Positions 1 to 10,187 of a DNA stretch of 64,000 nt are shown here, piece by piece. Origin of the DNA: Pseudoroseomonas aestuarii. GTDB lineage: Bacteria; Pseudomonadota; Alphaproteobacteria; Acetobacterales; Acetobacteraceae. The stretch is taken from positions 189,300-253,299 of the forward strand of contig NZ_JBHSCH010000004.1 of assembly GCF_042651065.1 (NCBI RefSeq), given 5' to 3'. Every line of letters begins with the position of its first letter. Position 1 is the stretch's first letter. The translations under genes were made by a program, and so were the position numbers. The notes under the pieces are model-generated. The model was not told where the DNA came from, did not search any database, and saw only the letters and a program-made list of their open reading frames with translations.

Positions 1-566
1 TGGCGCAGCCCCGCCGCCGTGGCGCGGCCGATGGCGACGATCTTCTCCACCGTCAGGCTCTCGATGGCGCTGCGCAGCGACTGGTGGATGGTGACCGGCA
101 CGGCACGCAGCCCGGCGGCGGTCAGCAGCATCACCGGCGGGCCGTCTCCCGGCGCCAGGGCGGCGAGGAACTCGGTGTGGCCGGGGTGGCGGAAGCCGGC
201 GGCGGTGAGCACGGATTTCTGGATCGGGTTGGTCACCACCCCGCCCACGCGCCCTTCGAGGGCCAGCGCCACGGCCCGCTCGATGGCGGCGATGACGGGG
301 GGCGCGTTGCGCGCATCCGGCTGGCCGGGCCGCACGGGGGCGGCCAGCGGCAGCGGCAGCACCGGCAGGGCCTCCCGGAACAGGCCAGGAGCCTCCGCCG
401 GCTCCGTCACCGTGCGGGTGGGGATGCCGGGCAGCAGCGCCGCGTCGCCCAGGAACAGGAAGGCCGGGCCGCTCTCCCGCAGCGCCGCCCAGGCGCGCGC
501 CGCGATCTCGCCGCCGATCCCGGCGGGTTCGCCCATCGTCAGGGCCAGGGGCGGCGGTAGGGTCAT
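1..566 (-). CDS. pdxA: 4-hydroxythreonine-4-phosphate dehydrogenase PdxA (3' end outside window)
   Basis: PdxA oxidises 4-phosphohydroxy-threonine with NAD in the DXP-dependent pyridoxal phosphate pathway; it is a cytosolic, divalent-metal enzyme. The ATG at 566 opens a frame beginning MTLPPPLALTMGEPAGIGGE, the PdxA N-terminal signature (usually TMGDPAGIGPE). Further on, VVTNPIQKSVL and the metal-site region GHTEFLA are visible. About 188 codons are present of a usual ~330; the rest lies beyond base 1. No competing function fits this N-terminus. Confidence 0.93.
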   Translation of the reverse strand, partial: MTLPPPLALTMGEPAGIGGEIAARAWAALRESGPAFLFLGDAALLPGIPTRTVTEPAEAPGLFREALPVLPLPLAAPVRPGQPDARNAPPVIAAIERAVALALEGRVGGVVTNPIQKSVLTAAGFRHPGHTEFLAALAPGDGPPVMLLTAAGLRAVPVTIHQSLRSAIESLTVEKIVAIGRATAAGLR

Positions 567-639
567 GGGGAGAGTCGGCATCCGGCGTGTGGTGGCAGCA
601 TGGGCCACCACGCGCCGGCAGGCGTCAAGGCCGGTGGTG

Positions 640-1527
640 TCAGCGCAGGCCCGCGAAGGTGTCGCAGGCGGCCAGCTCGCCGCGCTCCAGCCCGGTGCGG
701 AACCAGCGCACCCGGTCCTGCGAGGAGCCATGGGTGAAGCTCTCGGGCTGCACCTGGCCCTGCGCGCGGCGTTGCAGGCGGTCGTCGCCCACAGCGGCGG
801 CGGCGTTCAGCCCTTCCTCCACGTCGCCCTTCTCCAGGATGGCGCGCGCCTGGTCGGCCTGCCTGGCCCAGAGCCCGGCGAAGCAATCGGCCTGCAGCTC
901 CACCCGCACCTGGATGGCGTTGGCCTCCGTCAGCTCGCCCGCCTGCTGCTGCAGGGAGCGCGTCAGGTCGAGGATGCCGAGCTGCTGCTGCACATGGTGC
1001 CCCACCTCGTGCGCCACGATGTAGGCGGCGGCGAAATCGCCATTGGCGCCGAGCTGGCGCTGCAGCTGTGCCATGAAGCCGAGGTCGATGTAGATGCGCT
1101 GGTCGTTCGGGCAGTAGAACGGGCCGACCTGGGACTGCGCCGCGCCGCAGCCGGACTGCACGGCGCCGTTGAACAGCACCAGCACCGGGTCCTGGTAGGG
1201 CCGGCCGAGCTGGCGGAACTGCGCCTTCCAGACCAGCTCCGTGTCGCCCAGCACCTGGGCGACGAAGCGGCGTTCCGCATCGCCGCCGGCGGTGGCCTCG
1301 CCGCCCGGACCGGGGCGGGCCTGCTGGGTCTGCTGGGTCTGCTGCGTGGGCACGCCGCCCTCATCCATGAACAGCACGGAAGGGTCGATGCCCAGCGCCA
1401 GGCAGATCACCACCAGCACCACGCCGCCCAGCCCGCCGCCCACGGCGAGGCCCCGGCCGCCGCCCCGGCTGCCACCCTGGCCCCGCCGATCCTCGATATT
1501 CCGGCTTTCCGGACCATCCAGCCGCAT
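640..1527 (-). CDS. YpfJ-family neutral zinc metallopeptidase
   Basis: A 295-aa membrane-anchored protein of the YpfJ/KPN_02809 family (Pfam Zn_peptidase). Residues 1-25 are basic and Gly/Arg-rich, followed by one hydrophobic segment (about 28-48, LGGVVLVVICLALGI) and a catalytic domain with the zinc-binding HEVGHH motif. The C-terminal part includes the conserved ELQADCFAGLWA segment, which probably supplies a further metal ligand. The Gln/Thr-rich stretch after the membrane segment (TQQTQQTQQ) is a short repeat. The physiological substrate of this family is not well established. It lies alone between pdxA and the siroheme genes. Confidence 0.88.
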   Translation of the reverse strand: MRLDGPESRNIEDRRGQGGSRGGGRGLAVGGGLGGVVLVVICLALGIDPSVLFMDEGGVPTQQTQQTQQARPGPGGEATAGGDAERRFVAQVLGDTELVWKAQFRQLGRPYQDPVLVLFNGAVQSGCGAAQSQVGPFYCPNDQRIYIDLGFMAQLQRQLGANGDFAAAYIVAHEVGHHVQQQLGILDLTRSLQQQAGELTEANAIQVRVELQADCFAGLWARQADQARAILEKGDVEEGLNAAAAVGDDRLQRRAQGQVQPESFTHGSSQDRVRWFRTGLERGELAACDTFAGLR

Positions 1528-1603
1528 TGTCGTTCATCCTTGTTCCGCCGGCGGCGCACCGGCCATTGGCAACGCGCGGCCATGGGCCCGGTTGCGTGAG
1601 CGG

Positions 1604-2356
1604 TCAAGGTGCGGTGCTTGCCTGCTCCTCGGCGGCGGCGGCCAGCGGCAGGCCGCCGCGCGCGCAGGCCTCGCCCAGCAGCAGCAGGGCGGGGCCGTCC
1701 TCCACCCAGCCCTGGGCCTGCCGCGCCACCTCGGCGAAGCTGCCGCGCAGCACGCGCTGCCGCGACGTGCCGCCGCGCTCGATGAAGGCCGCCGGCTGCG
1801 AAGGGTCGCCCCCCGCCGCCACGATGCCCGCGAACAGCGCCGGCAGGGTGGTGACGCCCATATAGACCGCGACCGTCTGCCCCGGCTGAGCCAGGCTGGC
1901 AAAGTTCACATCCAGCCGGCCCTCCCGCGTGTGGCCGGTGACGAGGGTGAGGCTGCGGGCGGCGTCGCGGTGGGTGAGGGGAATGCCCGCCTGCGCGGCG
2001 CAGGCCAGCGCCGCGGTGATGCCGGGCACCACTTCGCAGACAAGGCCGGCGGCCTCCACCGCCTCCTTCTCCTCGCCGCCGCGGCCGAAGATGAAGGGGT
2101 CGCCGCCCTTCAGCCGCACGACCTTCATGCCCTCCCGCGCCAGGCGGACCAGCAGCGCGTTGATCTCCGCCTGCGGCACGCAGTGATGCGACCGCACCTT
2201 GCCGACATAGATGCGCCGCGCGTCGCGCCGCGCCATCTCCAGCACCTCCGCCGGCACCAGGCGGTCATGCACGATGACATCGGCCTCGCCCAGCAGGCGC
2301 AGCGCGCGCAGGGTGAGGAGGTCGGCGGCGCCCGGCCCGGCGCCGACCAGAGGCAC
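1604..2356 (-). CDS. cobA: Uroporphyrinogen-III C-methyltransferase (CobA/CysG C-terminal half)
   Basis: SAM-dependent methylation of uroporphyrinogen III to precorrin-2, the entry to siroheme and cobalamin. The glycine-rich SAM site PLVGAGPGAADLLTLRAL, VVRLKGGDPFIFGRGGEE and VVPGITAALACAAQAGIPLTHR are all present, over 250 codons. The nominal start is GTG at 2356, but this valine sits where bifunctional CysG has an internal residue. Upstream, six in-frame codons lead to a TAG that ends the precorrin-2 dehydrogenase half. Translation may restart at this GTG or the stop may be a late mutation or sequencing error. Confidence 0.9.
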   Translation of the reverse strand: MPLVGAGPGAADLLTLRALRLLGEADVIVHDRLVPAEVLEMARRDARRIYVGKVRSHHCVPQAEINALLVRLAREGMKVVRLKGGDPFIFGRGGEEKEAVEAAGLVCEVVPGITAALACAAQAGIPLTHRDAARSLTLVTGHTREGRLDVNFASLAQPGQTVAVYMGVTTLPALFAGIVAAGGDPSQPAAFIERGGTSRQRVLRGSFAEVARQAQGWVEDGPALLLLGEACARGGLPLAAAAEEQASTAP

Positions 2357-2374
2357 GCTGCGCGCCGGCGCCGC

Positions 2375-2944
2375 CTAGGCCGCATCCAGCGCGGCGGCGA
2401 AGGCGGCGCGCACCTCGGCCACGCGCCCGGCCGCGGCCAGTTGCGCGGCGGGGCCGGTCAGCGCGGCGTCGAGGAAGCGGCGGCGCGCGGCGAGGTCGGG
2501 CAGGCGGGCGCGCACGGCGCGCTGGAAGCGCCGCGCCAGCGCCGCCACCCGCCCGAGGCCCGGCGCCAGCACCGTCTCGATCCGCTGCCGCACCATGCGC
2601 GCCAGCGCTGGCGCCGCGCCGCCCGAGCCGATGGCGATGGTGATGGGGTCACGGTCCACGATGGCGGGGGTGATGAAGCCGCACAGCTCGGGCCGGTCCA
2701 CCACGTTCACCGGGATGCCGCGGGCGCGGCAGGCTTCCGCCAGGGCGTGCAGATCCTCTTCCGGCGCGCCGGCGGCGCAGGCCAGCGCGATGCCTTCCAG
2801 CAGCGCGGGCGAGAAGCGCGCGGCGTGGCGCGGGCGGGCACCGGCGGCGGCGAGCAGCGCGGCCTTGGCCTCCAGCGCCTCGCCGGCGCCCAGCAGCAGC
2901 ACGTCGCGGCCCTGGAGGTCCAGGAAGATGGGGAAGTGGCGCAT
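2375..2944 (-). CDS. cysG: Precorrin-2 dehydrogenase / sirohydrochlorin ferrochelatase (CysG N-terminal half)
   Basis: A 189-aa Met8/CysG-N protein: NAD-dependent oxidation of precorrin-2 to sirohydrochlorin, then possibly iron insertion to siroheme, the cofactor of sulfite and nitrite reductases. It starts MRHFPIFLDLQGRDVLLLGA (NAD-binding Rossmann turn) and has the diagnostic VNVVDRPELCGFITPAIVDR followed by an S-G-G-x-x-P-A-L-A-R element. It ends with TAG at 2375-2377, in the same frame as the methyltransferase that follows, so the pair has the layout of one CysG polypeptide broken by a single stop codon. A role in assimilatory sulfur metabolism fits the sulfonate operon elsewhere in the window. 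Confidence 0.9.
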   Translation of the reverse strand: MRHFPIFLDLQGRDVLLLGAGEALEAKAALLAAAGARPRHAARFSPALLEGIALACAAGAPEEDLHALAEACRARGIPVNVVDRPELCGFITPAIVDRDPITIAIGSGGAAPALARMVRQRIETVLAPGLGRVAALARRFQRAVRARLPDLAARRRFLDAALTGPAAQLAAAGRVAEVRAAFAAALDAA

Positions 2945-3045
2945 GGTCGCCCGTCCTTACGCGGCCTGCACGCGGCGGGGCAACAGGGCAGCGGCCGCGG
3001 CCCGGGGCGTGGGCCTGGAGCCTGGGGCCACCGCCGCGCCGGCCG

Positions 3046-4569
<1,524 letters not shown>

Positions 4570-4654
4570 GCGGTGTGGTGTCCTCCCGGGTGCTCCGGCG
4601 GCCACCATGTCGGCTTCCGGCGCGGCCGTCGAGCCGGGGCGGGAGGGGCGTGGC

Positions 4655-5203
4655 TCAGCCGGGCAGGCGCCAGCGGCCGAGCGGGCTGCTGTCGGCGCGC
4701 AGCACCGCCACCTCGCCGGAGGCGGGGAAGAGGCCTGTCAGGGCGGTGATGTTCACCTGGTGCGTCACCAGCAGGGCGGCGCCGCGCGGCGCCCGGGCGG
4801 CGATCCAGCGGCGCAGCGCGGCGGTGGATTCCGGCTGCGCCGCGCTGTCCCGGAAGAAGGAATTCAGCGCCGGCAGCGCCTCCACCGGGCCGAGGCCGAG
4901 CAGGCGGGCCGTCTCCAGGCAGCGGCACCACTGGCTGGACCAGACCGGCAGCGCGCCGAGGCCCTGCGCGCGGAAGGCCGCGCCGATCCGCCGCGCCTCC
5001 TCCCGCCCCGCCTCGGAGAGGTTGCGCTGCGTGGCGCACGCCTCCAGCCGGAAGCCGGGCGGGTCGCCCACGCCAGGGGCCGTGGCGTGGCGCATCAGCG
5101 CCACATGGCCGCCCGCGCGCAGCGCCGCCCAGAGGCCGGGCGCCTCGGCGCGGGCCGTGGCGGAGAAGGCGAGGCCGGCCAGCAGGGCGCGGCGGCTCAC
5201 CAT
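4655..5203 (-). CDS. Secreted histidine phosphatase family protein
   Basis: A 182-aa phosphoglycerate-mutase-like protein. The N-terminus (MVSRRALLAGLAFSATARAE) looks like a twin-arginine or Sec signal peptide, so the enzyme is probably periplasmic. The catalytic motif is LMRHATAPG (RHG-type; the usual Gly is Ala) and the second catalytic histidine lies in LLVTHQVNITALTG. Short members of this clade are often annotated as phosphohistidine phosphatase SixA-like, but the substrate cannot be read from sequence. Its ATG overlaps the last codons of the DUF427 gene by 7 bp, so the two are translated together. Confidence 0.82.
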   Translation of the reverse strand: MVSRRALLAGLAFSATARAEAPGLWAALRAGGHVALMRHATAPGVGDPPGFRLEACATQRNLSEAGREEARRIGAAFRAQGLGALPVWSSQWCRCLETARLLGLGPVEALPALNSFFRDSAAQPESTAALRRWIAARAPRGAALLVTHQVNITALTGLFPASGEVAVLRADSSPLGRWRLPG

Positions 5204-5694
5204 CCGCGCGTGCCCGGCTCGCCCTTGAAGGGGCCGGTGACACGGCTGGTCACCCAGCCGCCATAGAAGCCGCCGGGCTGTGGCCGCGCCTGCTCCTCCC
5301 CCACCCAGCAGGAGTCGACGCGGCCGGCATAGAAGGCGAGGTGGCCGGCGATGGGCCGGAAGGCGGGCACCGGTTCCGGGTAGCTCCAGGCCGCCTCGGG
5401 CGCGGTGCGCCCGTCCAGCGCCAGCGACCAGTAGGCGGCGCGGCCCTTCCACTCGCACCAGGACTGGCCGGGGGCGGGCTGCAGCACGCCGGGGCGGATG
5501 TCGGCCGGCGGGAAGTAGTAGACGGGCGGGTGGCTGGTCTCCAGCACGCGCCACCCGGCGGTGGTCTCGGCGACCACCTGCCCGGCGAAGACCACGCGCA
5601 GCCGCTCCGGCACCGGCTCCAGCCGGGGCGGACGCGGATAGTCCCACACCGATTCCTGCCCTGGCCCCGGCTCGACGCGCTGCGGACGATCCAT
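5197..5694 (-). CDS. DUF427 domain protein
   Basis: A 165-aa cytosolic protein with the DUF427 fold (a small beta-rich domain of unknown biochemical role). Recognisable family pieces are RVVFAGQVVAETTAGWRVLE, the PVYYFPPADI segment, CEWKGRAAYWSL and AWSYPEPVPAF. These proteins are widespread in actinobacteria and alphaproteobacteria, and no enzymatic activity is firmly assigned. The start ATG at 5694 is followed by a Pro/Arg-rich lead. The downstream histidine phosphatase overlaps by 7 bp. Confidence 0.85.
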   Translation of the reverse strand: MDRPQRVEPGPGQESVWDYPRPPRLEPVPERLRVVFAGQVVAETTAGWRVLETSHPPVYYFPPADIRPGVLQPAPGQSWCEWKGRAAYWSLALDGRTAPEAAWSYPEPVPAFRPIAGHLAFYAGRVDSCWVGEEQARPQPGGFYGGWVTSRVTGPFKGEPGTRGW

Positions 5695-5769
5695 GGCCCT
5701 GTTCCCTTGCCCTGCCTCTCCGCCGCATCTGGGGGCGGCGCGCGGCCTGACCAGGGGCGGGCCGGTGCG

Positions 5770-6969
5770 TCAGGGTGCCTGCACCAGCGCCACGCCGCCG
5801 CGCGCCACCACCCGGCCCCGCTTGACCACCAGCCGGCGCGGCGGGTGGGCCACCACCGCCTCGGCCAGCGTCTCCGCCTCCACCAGCACCACGTCGCCGG
5901 AATCGCCGACGCGCAGGCCGTAATGCGGCAGGCGCATCACCGCCGCGCCGCCCTCGGTGCAGACGGAGAGCGCCATCTCCACCTCGTCGTCGCGCCGGAA
6001 ATTGTTGCGGAGGCCGAGCAGCATGGCGCGCTCCAGCATGTCGGCATTGCCGTAGGGGCCCCAGGTGTCGCGGATGCCGTCGGAGCCCGAGCAGACGCGG
6101 ATGCCGCGCGCGCGCAGCCGCGCCACGGGCGGCACGGGGCGGCTGGCGGAGCCCGTGGTCATGATGCCGATGTCGAGCGCCGCGATCTGGTCCAGCAGCC
6201 CGTCCACCATGGCGGTGTCGGCATCACCCAGGCAGAAGGCGTGGCTGACCACCACCTGCCCCTGCATGCCCAGCGCCAGGGTGCGCTCGAAGATCAGCTC
6301 CAGGCTGAAGGCGCCGAGCAGGCCGGGCTCGTGCAGGTGGATGTCCACCGGCTTGCCGAAGCGCTCGGCCAGGCCGAACACCGCGTCGAGATGCCCCTTC
6401 GGGTCGCGGTCGATGGCGCAGGGGTCGAGGCCGCCCACCACGTCGGCGCCCATGCGCATCCCGGCCTCCAGCAGCGCCAGCGTGCCCGGGCGCGCCAGCA
6501 GGCCGGATTGCGGGAAGGCGACGGTCTCGATGTCCATCGCCTCCCGGTAGGCGTCGCGCGTCGCCAGCACGCCTTCCAGCCCCTCCAGCCCCAGCTCGGT
6601 GTCGATATCGACATGGCTGCGGATATGGGTGGTGCCGTGGCGCAGCGACTGCACCACCTGCCGCGCCGATTGCCGCGCCGGGTCGATGCCCCATTCGCGC
6701 TTCAGCCGCCGCTCCGTGTCGATCTTGTCGATCAGCGCCGGGCCGGCCTGGTGCGGCCGCCAGCCCATGCCGAGCAGCGACTTGTCGAGATGGGTGTGCG
6801 CCTCGACCAGGCCGGGGATCAGCAGGGCGCCGCCGCCGGCCTCCACCGGCACGCCGGGCGGCGCCGTCACCTCCGGCCCGAGGCCGGCGATGCGGCCGCC
6901 CTGGATCAGCAGGGCGGCGGGGGCGCCGCCCATCGGGCGGATGTCGGTGATCAGCAGATCCTGGGTCAT
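5770..6969 (-). CDS. Cytosine deaminase-like amidohydrolase
   Basis: A 399-aa metal-dependent hydrolase of the CodA branch of the amidohydrolase superfamily. Metal ligand motifs are visible in order: EAHTHLDKS (HxH), VDIHLHEPG (His plus catalytic Glu region), VVSHAFCLGD (His) and GSDGIRDTWGPYGNADM (Asp), the last matching the CodA-type D-x-W-x-P-x-G loop. No signal peptide is seen. The substrate is likely a pyrimidine, triazine or related cyclic amidine, but cannot be fixed from sequence. No pyrimidine transport gene is next to it. Confidence 0.87.
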   Translation of the reverse strand: MTQDLLITDIRPMGGAPAALLIQGGRIAGLGPEVTAPPGVPVEAGGGALLIPGLVEAHTHLDKSLLGMGWRPHQAGPALIDKIDTERRLKREWGIDPARQSARQVVQSLRHGTTHIRSHVDIDTELGLEGLEGVLATRDAYREAMDIETVAFPQSGLLARPGTLALLEAGMRMGADVVGGLDPCAIDRDPKGHLDAVFGLAERFGKPVDIHLHEPGLLGAFSLELIFERTLALGMQGQVVVSHAFCLGDADTAMVDGLLDQIAALDIGIMTTGSASRPVPPVARLRARGIRVCSGSDGIRDTWGPYGNADMLERAMLLGLRNNFRRDDEVEMALSVCTEGGAAVMRLPHYGLRVGDSGDVVLVEAETLAEAVVAHPPRRLVVKRGRVVARGGVALVQAP

Positions 6970-7029
6970 GGGGCCTTCCGGGGCTGGCGGCGGCGCCGCG
7001 CGGGGACGAAGGGGGAGTGCGGGGCGCGG

Positions 7030-7425
7030 CTAGCCGGCGGCGAGCCGCAGGAGCAGCAGCGGCGCCGCCAGGCCCAGCACCGCGAAGGTCAGCGCCATGC
7101 CGGCCTGGCGCAGGATCAGCGTCTCCGGCTCGCGCGAGATGCCGATGGCGTGCAGGACCCGGCCCGCCAGCGCCAGGCCGCCCAGCAGGTGCAGCAGGGC
7201 GGGCCCGCTGCCGGCGGCCTCCAGCAGCAGCAGGAGCAGCAGGGTCAGCGGCGCGTATTCGGTGAAGTTGCCCTGCGCCCGGCTGGCCCGCAGCAGCCGG
7301 ACATCCTCGCCGAGCCCGAGCGCCACGCGCGCCGCGAGCCGCGCGCGGATCACCAGCAGGGAGAGCGCCAGCAGCAGCAGCCCGGAGAGGGCGGCGTAGA
7401 GGGAGGTGACGGGCAGCGCGGTCAT
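7030..7425 (-). CDS. MAPEG-family membrane protein
   Basis: A 131-aa four-helix integral membrane protein of the MAPEG family (membrane-associated eicosanoid/glutathione metabolism proteins). The family signature is seen as R-A-S-R-A-Q-G-N-F-T-E-Y-A-P-L (about residues 46-60), followed by hydrophobic segments. Bacterial members are often glutathione-dependent peroxidases or transferases, or of unknown activity. The ATG at 7425 gives the normal family length; a longer open frame upstream is non-conserved Pro/Arg-rich sequence. Confidence 0.86.
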   Translation of the reverse strand: MTALPVTSLYAALSGLLLLALSLLVIRARLAARVALGLGEDVRLLRASRAQGNFTEYAPLTLLLLLLLEAAGSGPALLHLLGGLALAGRVLHAIGISREPETLILRQAGMALTFAVLGLAAPLLLLRLAAG

Positions 7426-7610
7426 GCGGCGGGCAGGCTCCGGCAGGGCCAGGACGGCGTCAGGGGTGGGGCCGCGGCCACGCCCTGGCGCGCCCGGCCC
7501 GGGCACGGTATGCGATTCCCGCAGGCCCTGCCAGGAGGGGGCGGAACCGCCCCGGCCCGCGCGCCCGCCCATCCCCTCCCGACCCTCCCCACCCAGCCCA
7601 GGGCCGCCGC

Positions 7611-8261
7611 ATGACCGAGACGCGAGACTTCGACTTCGCCAGCCTCACCCCCCGCGAGCGCTACAAGCTGCTGATCGGCACCGTGGTGCCGCGCCCGATC
7701 GCCTGGGTGGTGACGGTGGATGGCGCCGGCCGGCCGAATGCCGCGCCCTACAGCTTCTTCAACTGCCTCTCGGCCGACCCGGCGATCGTGGCGCTCGGCA
7801 TCGAGTTCCGCGCCGACGGCTCGCCCAAGGATACGGGGCGCAACATCCGCGAGACGGGCTGCTTCACCGTCCACATCGTCTCGGACGCGCTGCTGGAGGC
7901 GATGAATGTCTGCGCCGTGCCCTTCCCCCCGGGGGTGGACGAGCTGGAGCGCGCGGGCCTGGCGCTGCTGCCCGGCACGGCGGTGGCCAGCCCGCGCATC
8001 GCCGCCGCGCCGGCGGCGCTGGAATGCCGGCTGCACTCCTTCCTGGAGATCGGCGCCTCGCGCGAGATCGTGCTGGGCGAGGTGGTGCACGCCCATCTGC
8101 ACGCCGGCATCGTCAACGACAGCCTGCATGTGGACCCGGCGGGGCTGGACGCGGTGGGCCGCATGGGCGGCCACGCCTATGCCCGCACGCGCGACCATTT
8201 CGACCTGCCCACCATGGACGCGGCCCGCTTCGAATCCGGCGACTGGCCCCGCCGCACCTGA
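7611..8261 (+). CDS. Flavin reductase-like FMN-binding protein
   Basis: A 216-aa protein with the split-barrel flavin reductase-like fold. It begins with the typical PRERYKLLIGTVVPRPIAWVVT segment, then NAAPYSFFNCLSADP and the KDTGRNIRETGCFTVHI motif that contact FMN. Members reduce FMN for two-component monooxygenases or act as FMN-binding oxidoreductases. The stop codon runs directly into copy 1 of the three-copy intergenic hairpin element, and the SDR gene follows 103 bp later on the same strand, so an operon is likely. Confidence 0.88.
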   Translation: MTETRDFDFASLTPRERYKLLIGTVVPRPIAWVVTVDGAGRPNAAPYSFFNCLSADPAIVALGIEFRADGSPKDTGRNIRETGCFTVHIVSDALLEAMNVCAVPFPPGVDELERAGLALLPGTAVASPRIAAAPAALECRLHSFLEIGASREIVLGEVVHAHLHAGIVNDSLHVDPAGLDAVGRMGGHAYARTRDHFDLPTMDAARFESGDWPRRT

Positions 8262-8310
8262 CAGAAAAAAGATGGGGGCGCGGGGGAATTCCTTCCCCCG
8301 CCCTTTTCAC
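8261..8310 (+). repeat. Intergenic hairpin element, copy 1 of 3
   Basis: The element starts at the stop codon of the flavin reductase gene with a purine-rich lead (ACAGAAAAAAGATGGGGGC). It then forms a perfect 9-bp stem, GCGGGGGAA (8280-8288) with TTCCCCCGC (8293-8301), closing a TTCC loop. A short CCTTTT follows, so it may act as a weak terminator or processing site between this gene and the SDR gene. Copies 2 and 3 (47322-47374 and 49235-49274) share the lead and loop but not always the stem sequence. Confidence 0.7.
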
Positions 8311-8364
8311 TTCTCTCTCGCTCGGATAGCCCCGGAGCCTTCGCCAGCAAGAGGAGCGACCTCC

Positions 8365-9156
8365 ATGGATTTCACGCAGGAACTGGCCGGCCGGCGGGTG
8401 GTGGTGACGGGTGCCTGCGGCGTGGTGGGCCGCTGGATCGTGGACACCTTCGCCCGCGCCGGCGCGCGGCTCTGCCTGACGGACGCCGACGCCGCCGGGC
8501 TGGAGGCGCTGGCGGAGGCCACCCCGCTGGGCGAGGGCGGCTTCGCCCGCGCCGTGGACCTGACCGACGCCGCCGCCATCGAGGCGCTGGCCGCCGAGAT
8601 CGGCGCGCGCTGGGGCGCGGCCGAGGTGCTGGTGAACAATGCCGGCGTCTATCCCAGCGGCTTCCTGCTCGACATCGACGCGGCGGAGTGGGACCGCATC
8701 ATGGATGTCAACCTGCGCGCGCCCTTCGTGCTGACCCGCGCCCTGGCGCGGCAGATGGTGGGGCAGGGGGTGAAGGGCAGCATCATCAACATCTCCTCCG
8801 GCGCCTCGCGCAAGATGCGCCGCTCGGTGGTGCCCTACTGCGTCTCCAAGACGGCGCTGGACCGGCTGACCAAGGGCTTCGCCATCGAGCTGGCGGAATA
8901 CGGCATCCGCGTGAACGCGCTGGAGCCCGGCTTTGCCCCCGGCAGCACCGCCAGCCCGCTGACGGCGGCGCATGTGGAGGCCACCGTGGCGGCCATTCCG
9001 CTCGGCCGCGGCAGCTCGCCCGAGGATGTCGGCAACGCGCTGGTCTACCTGGCCAGCAGCGCCTCCGCCTACATGACAGGCGGCACCATGACGGTGGATG
9101 GCGGCAACTCCATCGGTTCGCTCGCCGTGCACCAGGACAAGAAGTCGGCGCTGTGA
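8365..9156 (+). CDS. Short-chain dehydrogenase/reductase (SDR) family oxidoreductase
   Basis: A 263-aa NAD(P)-dependent oxidoreductase. The cofactor turn is VVTGACGVVGRWIVD, the NNAGVYPSGF motif stabilises the sheet, and the catalytic residues are the Ser of NISSGAS and the YCVSK tetrad. It ends with the usual YMTGGTMTVDGG. The ATG at 8365 follows an AGAGGAG-like ribosome site. The Asp after the second strand (LTDADAAGLEAL) favours NAD as cofactor. The substrate is unknown; neighbours suggest a small catabolic operon with the following deacetylase, whose GTG overlaps the stop. Confidence 0.9.
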   Translation: MDFTQELAGRRVVVTGACGVVGRWIVDTFARAGARLCLTDADAAGLEALAEATPLGEGGFARAVDLTDAAAIEALAAEIGARWGAAEVLVNNAGVYPSGFLLDIDAAEWDRIMDVNLRAPFVLTRALARQMVGQGVKGSIINISSGASRKMRRSVVPYCVSKTALDRLTKGFAIELAEYGIRVNALEPGFAPGSTASPLTAAHVEATVAAIPLGRGSSPEDVGNALVYLASSASAYMTGGTMTVDGGNSIGSLAVHQDKKSAL

Positions 9157-10052
9157 GCGGGGCGGAGCGGGGCCCCTGGCCGGCCTACCAGTGGCCGGAG
9201 GGGAAGCGCAGTGCCTTCTGCCTCAGCGTCGATGTCGATGCGGACGCGCCCTATCTCTGGGCGCAGCGCCGGCCGGAGGATGCCCGCATGCTGGGCCAGC
9301 TGGAGCAGCGCCGCTTCGGCCTGCGGCAGGGCATCTGGCGCCTGCTCGACCTGCTGGACCGCTTCGGGGTGAAGGGCAGCTTCTTCGTCCCCGGCGTGGT
9401 GGCCGAGGCCAACCTGCACCTGCTGCCCGCCTTCCTGGAGCGCGGGCACGAGGTGGGGCTGCATGGCTGGTTCCACGAGATCGTGGCGCAGAGCAGCGAT
9501 GCCGAGTTCACCGCGGCGCTGGAGGCTTCGCTCGAGCTGTTCCGCCGGCAGACGGGCGCCGCGCCGCGCGGCTTCCGCTCCCCCGCCTGGGAGATGACGC
9601 CGCACATGCTGGCCGAACTGCGCCGCCACGGCCTCTATGACAGCTCGCTGATGGGCGCCGACCACCCCTACGAGATGGAGGGCGTGGTGGAGGTGCCGGT
9701 GCAGTGGGCGATCGACGACGCGGTGCACTTCAAGTTCTCCGCCCTGCCGACCGATCGCGGGCCGCCCATGGCGCCCGGCCCGGTGCTGGAGGGCTGGCTG
9801 GACGAATGGGCGGCGCTGCACCGGCTGGGCCAGATGATGACCGTGACGGTGCATGACTGGATCTCCGGCCGGGCGCAGCAGCTGGTGCTGCTGGAGCGGC
9901 TGCTGGCGCGCGTCACCGCCGAGCCGGAGGCCTGGGTGGCGACGGTGGGGGAGGTGGCGGCGCACCACGCCGCCTCGGCCAATGCCGGGCGCTTCGCCGT
10001 GGCGGCGGCGCCGCCGGAGCCGGTGGAGCCGCGCCGCCTCGGCCGCGGCTGA
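9153..10052 (+). CDS. Polysaccharide deacetylase family protein (NodB fold)
   Basis: A 299-aa NodB-homology protein. Visible motifs are the metal-binding Asp cluster FCLSVDVDADAP, the paired histidines HGWFHE, the RSPAW motif (RSPAWEMTP) and a C-terminal VTVHDW element. This architecture is close to cytosolic PuuE-like deacetylases that act on small amides as well as to chitooligosaccharide enzymes; there is no signal peptide, which favours a small-molecule amide. The start is GTG at 9153, overlapping the SDR stop TGA (GTGA), giving tight translational coupling. Confidence 0.86.
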   Translation: MSGAERGPWPAYQWPEGKRSAFCLSVDVDADAPYLWAQRRPEDARMLGQLEQRRFGLRQGIWRLLDLLDRFGVKGSFFVPGVVAEANLHLLPAFLERGHEVGLHGWFHEIVAQSSDAEFTAALEASLELFRRQTGAAPRGFRSPAWEMTPHMLAELRRHGLYDSSLMGADHPYEMEGVVEVPVQWAIDDAVHFKFSALPTDRGPPMAPGPVLEGWLDEWAALHRLGQMMTVTVHDWISGRAQQLVLLERLLARVTAEPEAWVATVGEVAAHHAASANAGRFAVAAAPPEPVEPRRLGRG

Positions 10053-10187
10053 GCGCGGCCACCATGCGGGGGGGGGCGAATGGCCTTGCTGGCAGGCCGG
10101 GGGGCGAAGCTGCTATCCTGGCCGCCGCGCCTCTCCTGTGCTTCCTCCTGGTCCTCCCGGCCCGCCGTTTCCCGAAAGCCTCGCCTG

